In this document: piece after piece, positions 39,366 to 52,131 of the stretch
Numbering within the stretch: position 1 is the first letter of the stretch
How the letters are laid out: each line of letters opens with the position of its first letter
NCBI GenBank assembly: GCA_025200525.1
Contig: CM045767.1
Coordinates: 5,529,437 to 5,593,436 of the forward strand
Origin: Camellia lanceoleosa
Lineage: Eukaryota; Streptophyta; Magnoliopsida; Ericales; Theaceae
DNA: 64,000 nt
Direction of reading: 5' to 3'
Translations under genes and position numbers: made by a program
Notes under the pieces: generated by a model
What the model was told of the DNA's origin: nothing
Databases searched by the model: none
The model's input: the letters and a program-made list of their open reading frames with translations, nothing else

Positions 39366-41345
39366 TGTCTAATAAGTCCAAGCTTATCCACCTAAGATGC
39401 TCTTCCACAATGGGCACGCACAACAATCGTAAGCCGATAAGGAAAGAATACACCCCTCCATACATAACTTGGCACGCCGTCAGTGTCACTCCCTACAACT
39501 TGATATGTGGGTTTAATTTCAGCTTTTTGAATTTAATTTTTTTTTAAATTTATTTTTTATTTTTCATTTTTTTAGTAGATATTTTTAAAATTTTAAGTAT
39601 TTTTTTTAATATTTTTTTAGATATATCTTACTTAAATATATCTAAAAAGTAAAATATTTGTAAAAAATATTTAAAAAAATTTAATAAATACACAAAAACA
39701 TAAAAAAATATACTGAATTTCTGTTTTTTTTTTTTTTTTTTGTATTTTTGGTATTTAAAGATTTTTTTAAATATTTTTTTTTTCACAAAAATTATACTTT
39801 TTAAGTCTATTTATATTAGGTGTGTCTAAAAATTAAAAAAATTGCTTAAAATATTAAAAAAATAATTTAAAAAAAACAAAAAATAAAAAAGTATAATTTT
39901 TTGAAAAGTATTTTCAAAAAACTAGAAACAAACATGGTGAATAGTTTTTTTTTTCCCACACCAACAAAAAATATATATATAATAATAATAATTAGGGAGA
40001 ATTTCAAAAAAAAGTAAAAAGTAAAAAAAATAATTTCCAAATGACAAAAGTACAAAATTTATTTACATAATCTAATAAATAAATTATTTATACCTCCATC
40101 AGTTTAAAATTATTTTCTACCCTCCATTATTTTATTTTATTTTATATTCTCCCTAATAATTACATTTCAACAGAGTTTGATAATTTCCATATAAAAAAAG
40201 TTATTATAGATTAAAAAAAGTTAAAAAATTAAAAAATCATTATATTGTTTGACATTAGTCAAAAAAAAAAAAAATCATATTTTTAATACATTATTGAGAT
40301 GTTTGACCTTTTTTTTTTTTGTATTTTAAAATTTTTTTAATGACTTTTTGTCAAAAAGCCAAGTTAATGACCTTAGTCTCTTTTTATCAAAAATTTGTTA
40401 GTCACTGACACGGAAGAAAAATAATATTATCATATATTTTATATTAAAAATGTATGTTTTATCTTATTTATGTTTATATTTTCACATTATATGTATTAAT
40501 TTTGATTATTTTACCATTATTGTAAAATATTGATATAATTATTTTAAAATTATAAAATTTACTATATATTTTTCTTCAAATCACAATGAGGTCAGTGTAA
40601 TGTAATTTAAAAAAATAAAAAGAAAATAACAAAGTTATCAATAGAAGACTTTTTTTTGGGTAGGTACAATAGGTAAGACTTGCTCATTGGAATGACCCAT
40701 CTCCTACTAATGTGGACTCTTCTGTCCGATCATAATCTTCCAATCTGATTTTCTGTGGGCTATCTGAAGACATAAACGTTATCAAACCCACGTTCTCAGC
40801 TTGTTTTTTGGTATTTTTTATTCTAAAAAAAATGGTTAAAACATGATCATTAAACACACATTGATTATAAATTTTTATTATGGTTGAGGTTAGTGTTATA
40901 CCGTGTCATTTTTGTGCCATGTTATCGTGAATTTTTATTTAAAATATTATAATATTAGCACAACTTATTTAAATAAACATATCAATTATTTTAATATTTA
41001 GTTTATCTACTTATAATCGCATCAACCTGAACAAGACATACCTAACATGATTAGTATAATAATAAACAAATTATATGATTTTATTTAAGCCTACTTATTT
41101 CACGTCATATATATAAGTAATTTGTTTAAACATTAACATTCACAAAGATAATATATATATCAATATTCATAAAAATTAATAAATAATTCACTACACATCT
41201 CATACGGACCCATTAATATCCAAACATCCAATAAAATTTCAAAAACAAACAATTTTTCTTCTAATATTAAAATTTAATTCAATAGTTGAGAATAAAATAT
41301 TTGAGATTCTATGACTACTTGGATTGAAATTGTATTTAGATTACT
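39366..41345. other. AT-rich intergenic DNA
   Basis: No gene is supported. Around 39550-39920 there is an aagta/tatatctaaaaagtaaaat type repeat. It is also seen at 23580-23950 and 43050-43450, so it is a dispersed AT-rich repeat family. Confidence 0.5.
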
Positions 41346-41373
41346 TGAAGATTAATAGTGGATTTATGTCACT

Positions 41374-42178
41374 TTTTTTTTTTTGATCAGAAATTAGTAA
41401 TATCCATTAAAATAGCTCAACAGAAGCTACAAGGAGAGGAATCCATCCAAAAACAACTTACACCAACAAAGGTAAGATGAAAAAACAAAGAAAATACAGG
41501 AGTAAAACTATAAGGAATGCCCATTTACACAACAAGTGCTTATGTTCATACTGCAAAGCAGAGGCCGACAGACGGCCGTAGAGCATGCCGAGGATAGATC
41601 ATAGAATACATCCACAAAGTGGGTAAGCAACACTACGCATAGATGGATTCCGAAAACAAAACCAAACTAAAATAAAACAATAACAAAGAGAATGCCAAAC
41701 AAACACAACCACGACCGAACGGAAGCAGATTCAGAGTGATCGTCACCAAAGGGTTGGAGGAGGAGAACCCAAGAGGCCAAATGGTAGAGGTGTCAGATCC
41801 GGCAAGATGAGGTAGATATGGTGGCGAGGTGGTGGTGGTGACGACGTTGGCGTGAGGCTAAGAGGATGGAGCCGACTGATCTGGTGAAGGCTTTGGCTAG
41901 GGTAAGGCAGAGGGAAGGAAGAGTGAAGAAAACCAGACTAAATCCAATCGAAGGAAGAAAACCTCACCAGGAGGGAGAAGATGGAAAGCTAAGCTTCCAA
42001 GGCTTATTGACCAGAAAAGGCCGAGGGAAACTGAAGAAAAAAGGGGGTAGAGAGGAGGAGAGATGCGGCCGGAGGCCGGAGGCCCCCTCCCCCACCCCAA
42101 CGGCGCTCAGAAACAAAAACCCTAGAAGCAGAAAGGGTTAGAGATTCTTTTGACAATGACAAATTTGGCATTGCTCTT
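41374..42178 (-). mobile_element. LINE-like retrotransposed insertion (805 bp, internally deleted or non-autonomous)
   Basis: On the + strand it opens with a T-tract, so the minus strand ends in poly-A after ...ttactaatttctgatc. It is flanked by 14-bp target duplications, ggatttatgtcact (41360-41373) and ggattcatgtcact (42179-42192), one mismatch. The minus strand begins with a GC-rich, CT-rich 5' UTR-like part and ends with a T-rich 3' UTR-like part, with no reverse transcriptase between them. The insertion mechanism (target-primed reverse transcription) is well supported; the source family is not identified. Confidence 0.75.
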
Positions 42179-42192
42179 GGATTCATGTCACT

Positions 42193-44337
42193 TGTCAACA
42201 TAATTTTTTACATGTTTTAACCCTAACATAATCCATTTTATATTTTTGAGTTGTATCATATTCGTGTTAATATCAAAAAATAATTAAACCTAATTCTCTA
42301 ATTATATATATGATTCCAGTTATATTAACCATTCACGTGTCGGATTCATCACTATTACATTATTAAAATGGAATAGTAAGAAGAGTGAATTATGCCAAAA
42401 GCTTTAAACTTTGTATTTTTTTCAATTAATGAGATATTTAGAATGATTTAAATAAATATATTTTTTAACTTTTTATAAAAAAAAATATGAAACATGGATT
42501 GAGTTTGATATAATGTGATAAAGAGGTGATATAACTCAAATAAAATAATTATAATTCAAATAGAATAATGTGTTAAAATAACATGTACTTTTTTAACACA
42601 TATCAAACACTCTCGAGTTTTTAAATTAATTTTTTGTTTTCTTGTCTAAATTGGCTCAATATAACCAATGTAATTCTAAACAACCCGTGCTAAGAAAAAG
42701 GATTTAAGAACTTGTAAATTATAGTCAAACTAAACATGGAGTGGGGTAGGCGGCCACTGCCGACCATGACATATACTCTAATATTATTATTGGAAAATAC
42801 TAAAAACAATTCTAAGGATTGTCAAGAGTTGTTTGGAAATATATTAAACAAAAATGATTTGTAGCACTAATTTCCTTAGCACTAATGCCCCTAATTTCCT
42901 GTTCTGGTAAGTTCTGTTTTTTTTTTTTTTTTTCTTTTTGCCATATATAGCATTTCGGGGCATTAGTGCTGCCCTTTTTCGAGCTGCATATCAGTGTTGT
43001 ATATTAAATAAATGTATTTATTTGAATCACTTTCGATTTGTTTGGTTCTTATTTTTATGATTTATTTTTCAAAATTTTGAATTTTTTTATTTTTCATATT
43101 TTTTTTTATTTTCATTAAATTTTTATAATATTCTAAGCAATTTTTAAAATTTTTAGATATATCTAGCATAAATACACTTACAAAAAATAATATTTGTGAT
43201 TTTTTTTATAGAAAATTCACTAAATACCAAAAATATAAAAAATACAAGAATTTAATATATTTTTCATATTCTTGTGTGTTTATTGATATTTTAGAATATT
43301 TTTTTACAAATATTTTACTTTTTAGATACATCTAAGTATGGTGCATCCAAAAAAGTATAAAAAAATTATTTAAAATTTTAAAAATATTCAGTAAAAAAAA
43401 AAAACAAACAAAACAAAAAAAACTCAATTTCTAGAAAATTGAATCCAGAAAATTAAAACAAAGCACACTGAATAGTTTTTTTTTTAAAAATTTCTTTACA
43501 TATCTTTTTAATAAAAAAAATTAAAAGTGCCCCCAAATAAGCAAAGCACATAAAAAATGGTCTTACTAACAAGTATCCTTAAGGGACAAGTAAAAGACAA
43601 AATATTTGAATAACACAAGATATTTCTCGCTAAATTCAATGCATTTTTATTAAAATTAATATACTTTTTAATAGTTTTGCATATTTTCAAAGACACTTTT
43701 ATATATACTTCCCAACATTAAACAATATATAAGAGGCACTTGTTAGTATTTGCCTTTAAAAAATATATAAAAAGTGTATAAAGTATATTGAAATATATAA
43801 AAATATTTTGAAATATGTGAGAAGTGTAATGTAATTATAAATCTTTTGATATTTAGGCCTTTTTGGAAATGAGAAAATAACAAAAAAGTCAAAAAGTCAT
43901 TATAAATTGTCACATAATTTTTTTTTACTTTTGTACTTATCTTTTTATAAAAAATTAAAAATTAACTAAAATAGTCAATTCTCACACAGGCCTTATTACT
44001 TTGGATTCGTTTGCAAATTCAATATTTTAATTAAAAAGTTAAAAATCATAAAAAAAATGTCATAAATTTTATTTATTTGTTTTATTATATATATATATAT
44101 ATACTGTAAAAACTTAAAATATTTTAAAATTTTCACTTTATATTTTACTTAAAAATAAAAAAATCACTTTTTTAACAAATCCATAAGCATGTGAATGTAG
44201 TATATATAGATATAAGAAAAATATCACATCAGTATATACTAAAAAAAATCTTTTCAAATAGATAATATCATCATAAACATTTATATAATATTATAATTTT
44301 TTTTTTATGATTTTATAATTAATTTTTAAAACCACTC
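42193..44337. other. AT-rich spacer with one short inverted repeat
   Basis: No gene is supported. A perfect 14-bp inverted pair agcactaatgcccc (42878-42891) and ggggcattagtgct (42957-42970) flanks a T-tract. The 43050-43450 part belongs to the dispersed aaaagta/tatatct AT-rich family. Confidence 0.5.
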
Positions 44338-44345
44338 CTCACGAG

Positions 44346-44807
44346 TAGGACTGTGCAAAATATCGCTCAATCCACTAAAATTGCACTGATCCACATCAAT
44401 CCCCATCAGTCTAACCGCTAATCCCGGTTTAAATTTTAAAATTTATAATTCGCCAACAGAACCGTTCCGCTTCGCTATAATTAATACATGTATATTTTTT
44501 AACTTCCAATAAAATATCAATATAAAAATGAATGTGAAAGAGATTTAAGATATGAAATTTATTACAAATTAGTGATTATATATATGGAACATATTTTGTA
44601 AAATTACTTTGTGTTATATATCCAAAAAAATATTTTACAAATTAATGTTAAATATTATGCAAATATATGATAATTAATTAGAATATTCTTAAATTCGTCA
44701 ATCCGTCAAAAATTATTCAAATCACAATTTATTAATCCACTAATCTATTAATACATCATTCAATTTATAATTTTATTCTCAAATAATCCGAATCACAAAT
44801 ACCCCTA
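44346..44807. mobile_element. Degenerate hAT-type element (462 bp)
   Basis: Starts taggactgtgcaaaa and ends acaaatacccct a, with an 8-bp duplication ctcacgag (44338-44345) and ctcacaag (44808-44815), one mismatch. The termini are only partly inverted because of decay. No transposase. Confidence 0.65.
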
Positions 44808-45724
44808 CTCACAAGTAATTCTTCCATATATTCCAGTCCAGTTTTTCCAAAGAAAACCATGAATGGCCTCAGATTCAACGGCGCGATGAGGAGATGGGAC
44901 ACCTCGAACGTGCCAAGGGTCAATATATGTGCACTTTGTGTTTGACTAATCAACCGAACCTGAATATCCAAATAAAGTCCTTCCAATAATGTAAATCCGA
45001 AGCTCTTTCCAAACAAAGTCCTTCCAATAATGTAAATGGTTGCATTGTCTTGTCTAACATGGTTGGCTGGCTGATACAATTTCATGTAATCGAATTATAC
45101 CAAGAAAATAAATCTCCGTCCTCTTTGGCTTTGGTTTTGCAACACTATAAATAAATTATTTATTAGTTTATTTTTATGAGACTGACTTTTCTCTAATCCG
45201 TGATCGGATTAGAGTGTTATTCGATCCGTGAAGGTCCATCATAAGTCCCGTTTTAATAATCTAAACCGTTAACGTGTAAAACTTATCGAGTATTATATGT
45301 CTGTAAAAAATCATTTTGATTGGATATCGATAGCTACATGATCAAATCAATTTTGTATTAAAAAAATAAATGGTGAAAAAATAAACGATTAACAGAAATC
45401 TGATTCAATGAGATAGTTATAGATATCCGATCAACGTGATTTTTTACATGCATATAGTACTTGACAAGTTCTACATATTGAACGGTTTGAATTATAAAAA
45501 CGAGACCTGTGGTACCGAAGGGAAGTTCAACCCTATTTTTATTATATTATTTTTTAATTTCTTTATAATAAGTAAAAAAATCAATTTATAAGCGATTTGT
45601 TTTAGGCCTTTTTTGAAAATAAGTTAAAAAATTAAAAAGTCAACATACTTCTTTTATCTTTTTATACACTTTCTTATAAAAAGGTAAAAAATTACTAAAA
45701 AAAATCAATTTCTAAACAGATTCT

Positions 45725-45875
45725 TACGCTGTGTTTGGTTTGAGGATTTGGAAAAGAAATTAGAAAATGTAGGTAAAATGAGAATAAAATATATTTACAT
45801 TTTACCTAATTTCACACACATTTTCTTTTTTTATTTTTAAATCTTTTCCAAATCTCTTAACCAAATATAACATTA
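45725..45875. repeat. MITE of the gctgtgtttggtt family
   Basis: gctgtgtttggtttgaggatttgg is matched in reverse by ccaaatctcttaaccaaatat. Central arms are aggtaaaat...attttacct. Same family as in RPL17 intron 3. Confidence 0.6.
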
Positions 45876-45988
45876 GTCTGAAGATGGTGAGATTGAGCTA
45901 ATAATCATCTCACATAATATTTGTTTTGGAATAATATCATAAGACTGACAGTTTGATGGGACCATAAGTTCCTTCCAAGGAGATATTA

Positions 45989-46230
45989 GCCTTATTTGGT
46001 GCAGCTTAGAAGTTACTTATTTCAATTTTCAGTTTAATTTAAGTTATTTTGATGTGTTTGGTTTAGCTTATAACTTATAGCTTTTTGGAAGTCAGAAATC
46101 AGCTTATTCTTTGAGTGAGGCAGGAGATGCTTAATTTATAAGTCAGAAATCAGCTTATGTTCATAGTTATAAGTTATAAGCTGTTTAAGCATAAGTTATA
46201 AGTACTTTCCAACAGCTCTACCAAACAGGC
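45989..46230. repeat. MITE-like fold-back (~242 bp)
   Basis: gccttatttggtgcagctt at the left is matched by the reverse complement of aacagctctaccaaacaggc at the right. The interior holds ataagttataagct palindromic segments. The target duplication is unclear (ttag/attag). Confidence 0.55.
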
Positions 46231-47466
46231 CATTAGATTTCACAATCCAACTTTGGACATGAAAATATCATTATACTCTTATTTTATAAAAATAATAAAA
46301 TTACATTCTATACATTGAGAATTTTTCTTAAATTTATAGATTTAATGCCAATCAACATATCACCATACTATTACATAACAAATAGAACATATCTTACATC
46401 TCTAATTCAATACTACCATACTAATAATTATCTCACTAAATCTTATCATACTAATAATTTTATCCAATCTAATCCAGCATGTAAATAGGCCTTAGAATAT
46501 TATGTGGCACTATATAGTGCTTCTAATTAATGATGTAGTAAAAAACTTCTTAGATAGGGACAATATTGATTAAGTAATTAGAAAACAATTTTAAAAAGCA
46601 AACATAAATTATATTAACCTCTCATGAGGTATGAAGAAAATATAGTAAATTTATAAATTTGGCATAATTATATTTTCTTAAAGTTTTAATTCACATATCA
46701 CTTAACTCATTTTTTATAAAATAAAATAAAAAACTGCTAATCATATATATGAAAATGATATTATCATAATTTTTAACACTAAATTATATGTTTAACCCTG
46801 TTTATTTTTCCATGTTCATACATACTATCAATATTAGTTTTACTTGTTTTAGTTCTACTAAAAAAAAAGTCAGTATAATTATGTCAAAAATATCGAACTT
46901 TCTATATATTTTTCTTAAATCTCAAGAGACGTCAATATAATTTATCAAAAAAATAAATAAAATGAAGGGGAAACAAACAAAAAAAAGACGCGAGAAGCTA
47001 AAAAAATAATTACAAACTCATAAAAGTACGAGTGATTTATGTGCTAAATTATGCAAATGAATGTTGTACTTCATGAATTTACAATTATTTTTTTATTTCT
47101 ATTTTTTTTGTTGTTGGTATTTTCACTATTAGGTCTCGTTTGGCAAGTTGGATTGGGACTAAAATATTCAATAAATCAAAACATGAAGTGTATATTTGTT
47201 GACTCGTTTTTCTTTTTTTGAAGGGATTTTGTTGGTGCGATTGAAGGGCATGTGTATAGGGATGGTCATGTGTCGGGTTTGGGATAAATTTATAGAAGTC
47301 CGTCCCTTCTCAGTATCATATCTGGGGTAGAGCAAATCGAGGGTGACGGAAGCGAGGGCGGGAGGTGGATTAATTTTGTAAGTTGAAAAATAAAAATATT
47401 AATAAAAATTATAAATAATATAATATATTATGAATAATAAGTTATACTTAATGAGAATTATATTAT
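46231..47466. other. AT-rich intergenic DNA
   Basis: Nothing recognisable apart from a G-rich stretch (47230-47370) with gggtttggg and gagggcgggaggtgg, similar in flavour to 50505-50545. No gene. Confidence 0.45.
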
Positions 47467-50385
47467 GCCTGTGTTTGGCAAGTTGGGTTCAGGCTAAATT
47501 AGCCACTAAATGACAAAAGTGGCTAATTTAGCCACATCCGAACAAAAGCATGATAGGAGCATGGCTGCAACAATTTCACAGGTAAATTTACCATACTACC
47601 CCCACATGAAAGAGGGGTGGCGTCAGCCCACACAAAGTATAAAAAAAAAAAAAAAATTCAAATCAGGCTTTTTACCAGGAAAAACAAAGAAAGTTGAAAA
47701 AAAAATTAAAACATTTTTTTTATTTTCTGTTAAAATATTTTATGAAAATAAATTTAAACTATATTTTATAAAAATATTTTTAAATAAATTTTTTTTTTGT
47801 TATGCATTTGGTTATGATTTGAGTGTAGAGTTGTGAAAATAATATGGAATTTTGAGTTATGTGTTTGGTTATGAGTTAACTCAATAATTTATTAATTGAG
47901 TTTCATTTTATGTGTTTGGTTACGACTTGAGTGTAGAGTTGTTTTTAAATTTAAAATATTAACATTTTAAATTATTTAAATTTTTTGAATATTTAAATTA
48001 TTTAAATTTTGTTGTTAAAATAATTTTTTGAATATTTAAATTGATTAAATTTTTACAATTGAAATATTTTTTGAATATTTAATTTAAATTTTTGCATATT
48101 AAATTTTCTAGATTATTTACATTATTTACAAATAAATTAAACAAATGAAAATCCATTTTTGAAATATAAAAACAAATTAATGTGGGTTAATAAAAAAATG
48201 CCAAAATCGTAAATTAAAAAAAAAATAACGACAAAAATATGCCTCATTGAAATTTTTTTTTAAAAAAAAAACATGAAAACATAAATTACCATTCGCCACA
48301 TAATTAAATAAGGCAATAAAAATAAAAATAAATAAGGCAAAAAATAAATAAGACAATTTGTGCAAAAAATATCATTATGTTATTGTATACCAATAAAAAT
48401 AAATAAGGCAAAAAAAGTAAATTAAAGAACAATAACTAATTAATGTATAAAAAAAATGATAAAAACAGAAATTTAAAAAAAAATAAAAAAATAAAGCAAA
48501 ATATGCCAAATACAAACCCAAAATAAAATATATATATATATATATATATTTTACCAAAATACGCCAAAATAAAAGCCAAAATTAAAAAATAAAAAATGAT
48601 CCAATTTAAGCAAAATACGCCAAATCCAAACCCCCCCCCAAAAAAAAAAAAAGTGTTAGCAAAAAACGCAACATCCAAACCGAAAATAAGAAAAAAATAA
48701 AAAAAAAATTAAAAAAACCAACAATTTCGAACCTTTTCGGAAGCTGACGTGGACTTTGCAAAACTATTTGAATTACTGATATGTAACATCCCAAATTTCT
48801 AATTATGCTAGAGAATTTATACTAATATTATTTAATTTCAATTCAGAAAATATATGATTTATCATATATATTATTATGTGTAATTTGATAAAATAATATA
48901 ATTATTAAAAGTTTAAGGAAAAAAATATAAATAAATAATTAAATTGACTTGGAGATAAGTTTGAATTAATTAATAAGGGGGACGCGTGGCAGGTTCCTTA
49001 GCCCTTAAGAATTCAATCCCTATATAAAAGGGAGAAGCCGTGCACCTGCGTAAAGAAAAAGAAGAGAAAACATAAAGGAAATGAAAGAAGAAACAGAAAG
49101 AAGAAAAGAAAAGAAAGAAAAGAAAAAGAAAGGAAAGAGAGAAAGAGAGAAAAGAATAATGGAAGTTGAAAGGGTTTTTGATAGTGAAAAGGAAGAGTAA
49201 GGTATTAAAGTTAAGGTGAGTTATATTATACCTTGAGTTACCAAAATGTATTTTACTTATGTTTTGACTTACCAAATCTGTTTTATAAAAGTTATGTTTT
49301 TAATAAAAGTTATATTTTATAAAGATTTCAGTTACGTGGTTTTATTTTTGAGCCCTTATTTGCTAAAGTGAAACCCATGGATATGTCTGTTTTACTTTTA
49401 AAGAATATTTGATTATGACCTTATATACAATTATGTTTTGTAAGAACCACCACGGGAGTCCCACGCCTTGGGGGACTTAAATAACCATTGGCCTCTGTTT
49501 GACCACTTTGTGGTCCTCTGTTTGTCATGGATCCACTGACCTCTGTTTTGTGCGGACCAAAGTGCTGTGCGGAACTAAGTGCTACACTATTGTGGGAGCC
49601 ACCTCTAGAATCCGTCGGAACTAAGTGCTACACTATTGTGGGAGCCACCTCTAGAATCCGTCGGAACTAAGTGCTACACTATCGTGGGAGCCACCTCTAG
49701 AATCCGTACGAGCCACCTCTTGAATCCGTACCTCTGTTCTGACTGTCACTTCAGTGACCTCTGTTCTGTACTGTGGTTGTGGTTACATAACTTCTGTATT
49801 TCAGTTCTGCTACCTAAAGGATAGATTTCTGCTACTTAAATGATTTGTTTATATAAATGTTTTGGCCTAACTAACGATCCATGGTTATTTCGTGTCCCTT
49901 ATACTCTTGGTATAATATTTCTCACTCTGCCATGTGTTTATAGTTGTTTACCAATTTTCAGGGAATAGCTTTTGGAAAGTCTTAGACGCGGGGTTGTGGA
50001 ATAGACACTCACACAGCATTTTTATGATATTTTTCTATGTAAATAACGACCTTTTTGGTCAATATAATTTTGTAATAAAAATAGAAGCTCCAGTGATTAT
50101 TTTGATACCCTTATTTAAATATTTCTTCCGCTTGCGTTTATTGATCTGTTTTAGAATTGGCCGTAGGTAACTTCAGTTACTGGCCATCACGATGCTTAAC
50201 CCTTGGGTACGGGGAGCGGGTCGTGACATGATATATGTGGCTCAAGGGCAATCAAGGGCACTTTGGTAAATTAATAGGAAGACACCTCACTAAAAAGCCA
50301 AAAAGCCCTTCCCAAACCAGGCTTTTTAGCCCCAAGCTAAAATAGCCAAAAAGTCAAAAAGCCAACCCACTTCCCAAACGGAGGG
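47467..50385. mobile_element. TIR element (gtttgg family) carrying a nested solo LTR
   Basis: The left end gcctgtgtttggcaagttggg and the reverse complement of the right end (ccctccgtttgggaagtggg) are inverted. Next to each is a gctaaattagcc / ggctattttagc segment. A lone end of the same family lies at 22411. Inside is AT-rich DNA and, at 48782-50228, a later LTR insertion. Removing the LTR leaves an element of about 1.5 kb. No transposase was seen and no target duplication resolved. Confidence 0.6.
48782..50228 (+). mobile_element. Solo LTR (1447 bp), probably Ty3/gypsy
   Basis: Starts tgtaacatccc and ends ggtcgtgaca, with a perfect 5-bp duplication tgata at 48777-48781 and 50229-50233. A TATA box (ctatataaaag, about 49019-49029) marks + orientation. 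Three direct copies of a 46-bp unit (cggaactaagtgctacac...) start at 49570, 49616 and 49662. No internal region or second LTR is present, so it arose by LTR-LTR recombination. The tgtaac-a-ccc/gtcgtgaca ends resemble chromovirus LTRs; lineage is inferred. Confidence 0.85.
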
Positions 50386-51112
50386 TATATAAGATAGAAA
50401 ATAAATGAATAAAAATTCATATTAAATATAATATTTTAGTGTTTTAACTTTATTATAATAAAAAGTAAATAAATTATATATATATATATATTATATGCAT
50501 ATAATTAGGGCGGGTTTGGGTGGAATGGGGTGGGGGAAGCAAAATTCGTCCCCGCCCTACTTTTTAATCAGGACAGAAATGATTGAGGTCGAATTGTATA
50601 TTATTGAAGCCGATACCTAGAATCTCTTAAACTTATTCTCTAGTCAATTTGCACATTTTATGTCTGCTTAATGTTAATCAGGTTGGATGCGGTGGGAGCA
50701 CAAAATGAGCAAAAACATAGCAATTTAGCAGAAAAGCGCTTCTCGCACGTACAGAGGGTTTTTCCTGTACGTGCGGTGACATTTTCTACACGTGCACCCA
50801 TACCTCAAAATTTGTGTATGATATTTTGAACTTGTTTTGAAAAGCTAGAAGTAAAAAATAAATAAATAAATAAAAATAGAATAGGGTTCTGAAATTTTCC
50901 AAAGAATAGGAGAGGCTAGGGTTTGAAGAGAAGGTTCTCAAGCTTCAAGAATATCTCTCATGATGGCTTCTTCTTCCTCTACATTTTTCCTACTCCTCTA
51001 CGAGTGGCTAGTTCTTCTCTTTCTAGGCTTTTGATGAAACCCTAACCAAGTAAATAGAGTTTTTTTTTTTTTTTTTCATTGTTGTAATGGTTTGAACGAG
51101 TTGTATGGTGTT
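50386..51112. other. Left flank of element 2, possible older retroelement
   Basis: AT-rich, then around 50700-51060 a segment with gcacgtacagagggtttttcc and cctgtacgtgcggtgac and a polyT. Together with 63086-63400 on the other side of element 2, this could be the interior of an older repeat into which element 2 inserted. No coding sequence is recognisable. Confidence 0.4.
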
Positions 51113-51852
51113 TGTACGGGGAGCAAATATTCCGGCGAGCCCGTACTCCTTTCTTCCAAGCTCCATCTCCGTCCGATCACCTGCGAGGACAATAGCGGTG
51201 AGCTACTTGGCGGTGTGTGGCCGGAAAACCCCTCCGACGATCAAGTTAGCACATACCTTGGGATTGAGAGAGAGAGAGAGAGTTAAGTGTAAGTGTTTCT
51301 TACAAAGTGTTCATCTTTCAACATAGGGGGCGCAGACATGCTTATATACCTTCTACGCCCCAAATCTACCCTCAGTGATCTCTCGACACGTGGTACTGCT
51401 ATCCCATCCGTCAGCACAAATCTTGCTGAACATCACCTAACCCAACTGCCAGCCCACTCTGCTGGGAGCTCAGCAGCCGGGGTGCAGCATCACGGCTGCC
51501 GACAGCCAAGCTGCACTTCATGCTCAAGTGTACCAATAGCCGAGCTCCGTTCCTATCGTGCTCGACCGCATTCCGACGAAGCCGAGCTCCAGATAGGTCA
51601 TGCCAATCAACCAAAGGCTTTCCTGCCGAGCTTCGGGCACGAGCTTCACCGCCGAGCCAAAGGTGTATGCCTTCTGGCCGAGCAACGCAAGTTGCACGGT
51701 CACCACCGGTGCAAGTCCAAGTAGTTCGGCCACGGGGTGAGCAGCCCCAACTCCGGGCAAACCCAAAGCTATCTCGGCCCAACACGTCCTTGGGCCTTCA
51801 ACTTTCTCGGCTTTTATCTCGGCCCACTCCCAGCTCATAAATCTTCCTCTCA
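51113..51852 (-). repeat. Element 2, 3' LTR (left)
   Basis: 740 bp, tgtacggggagc...cttcctctca. Rich in ccgagct(c/t) words. The PPT on the sense strand is aattaaggggcaat (51866-51853), the same sequence as in element 1. Confidence 0.95.
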
Positions 51853-52123
51853 ATTGCCCCTTAATTTTGTCCGCGCAAGCGTGACTGGGATTATCTATTC
51901 TGACCGGGGTAACTCTTCCTCGGTCTTCGGTTTTGCAAGAGGTCAACAGAGCTAGTTTCCTTGCTCGGTTCCTTGATTGGCTCGGTCGATGCCTCGCCTG
52001 ACCTTCCCGTCTCTTCAACTTTGACGCTGCCATTAATGGGGGCACTTGTCAATCTCTTATTGGCCCTCGAGCAGCCAACCCAACCGTCCCCTCAAATTTG
52101 AATTTGGGCAGCTTCTTCCCTTC

Positions 52124-52131
52124 TATAAATA
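52124..52131 (+). promoter_or_regulatory. TATA box of the element 2 accessory gene
   Basis: TATAAATA follows a C/T-rich tract, just upstream of a leader that ends at a gtaagt donor (52270). The matching acceptor (ctgcag) ends at 52692 and the ATG follows at 52800. It drives the + strand, opposite to gag-pol. Confidence 0.6.

Noticed and set aside
51293..52045. ORFs of 106-173 codons, also repeated at 62521-63068
   Set aside because: They lie in LTR sequence of element 2 (one runs slightly past the LTR), on both strands, with no domain; presence in both LTRs follows from LTR duplication.
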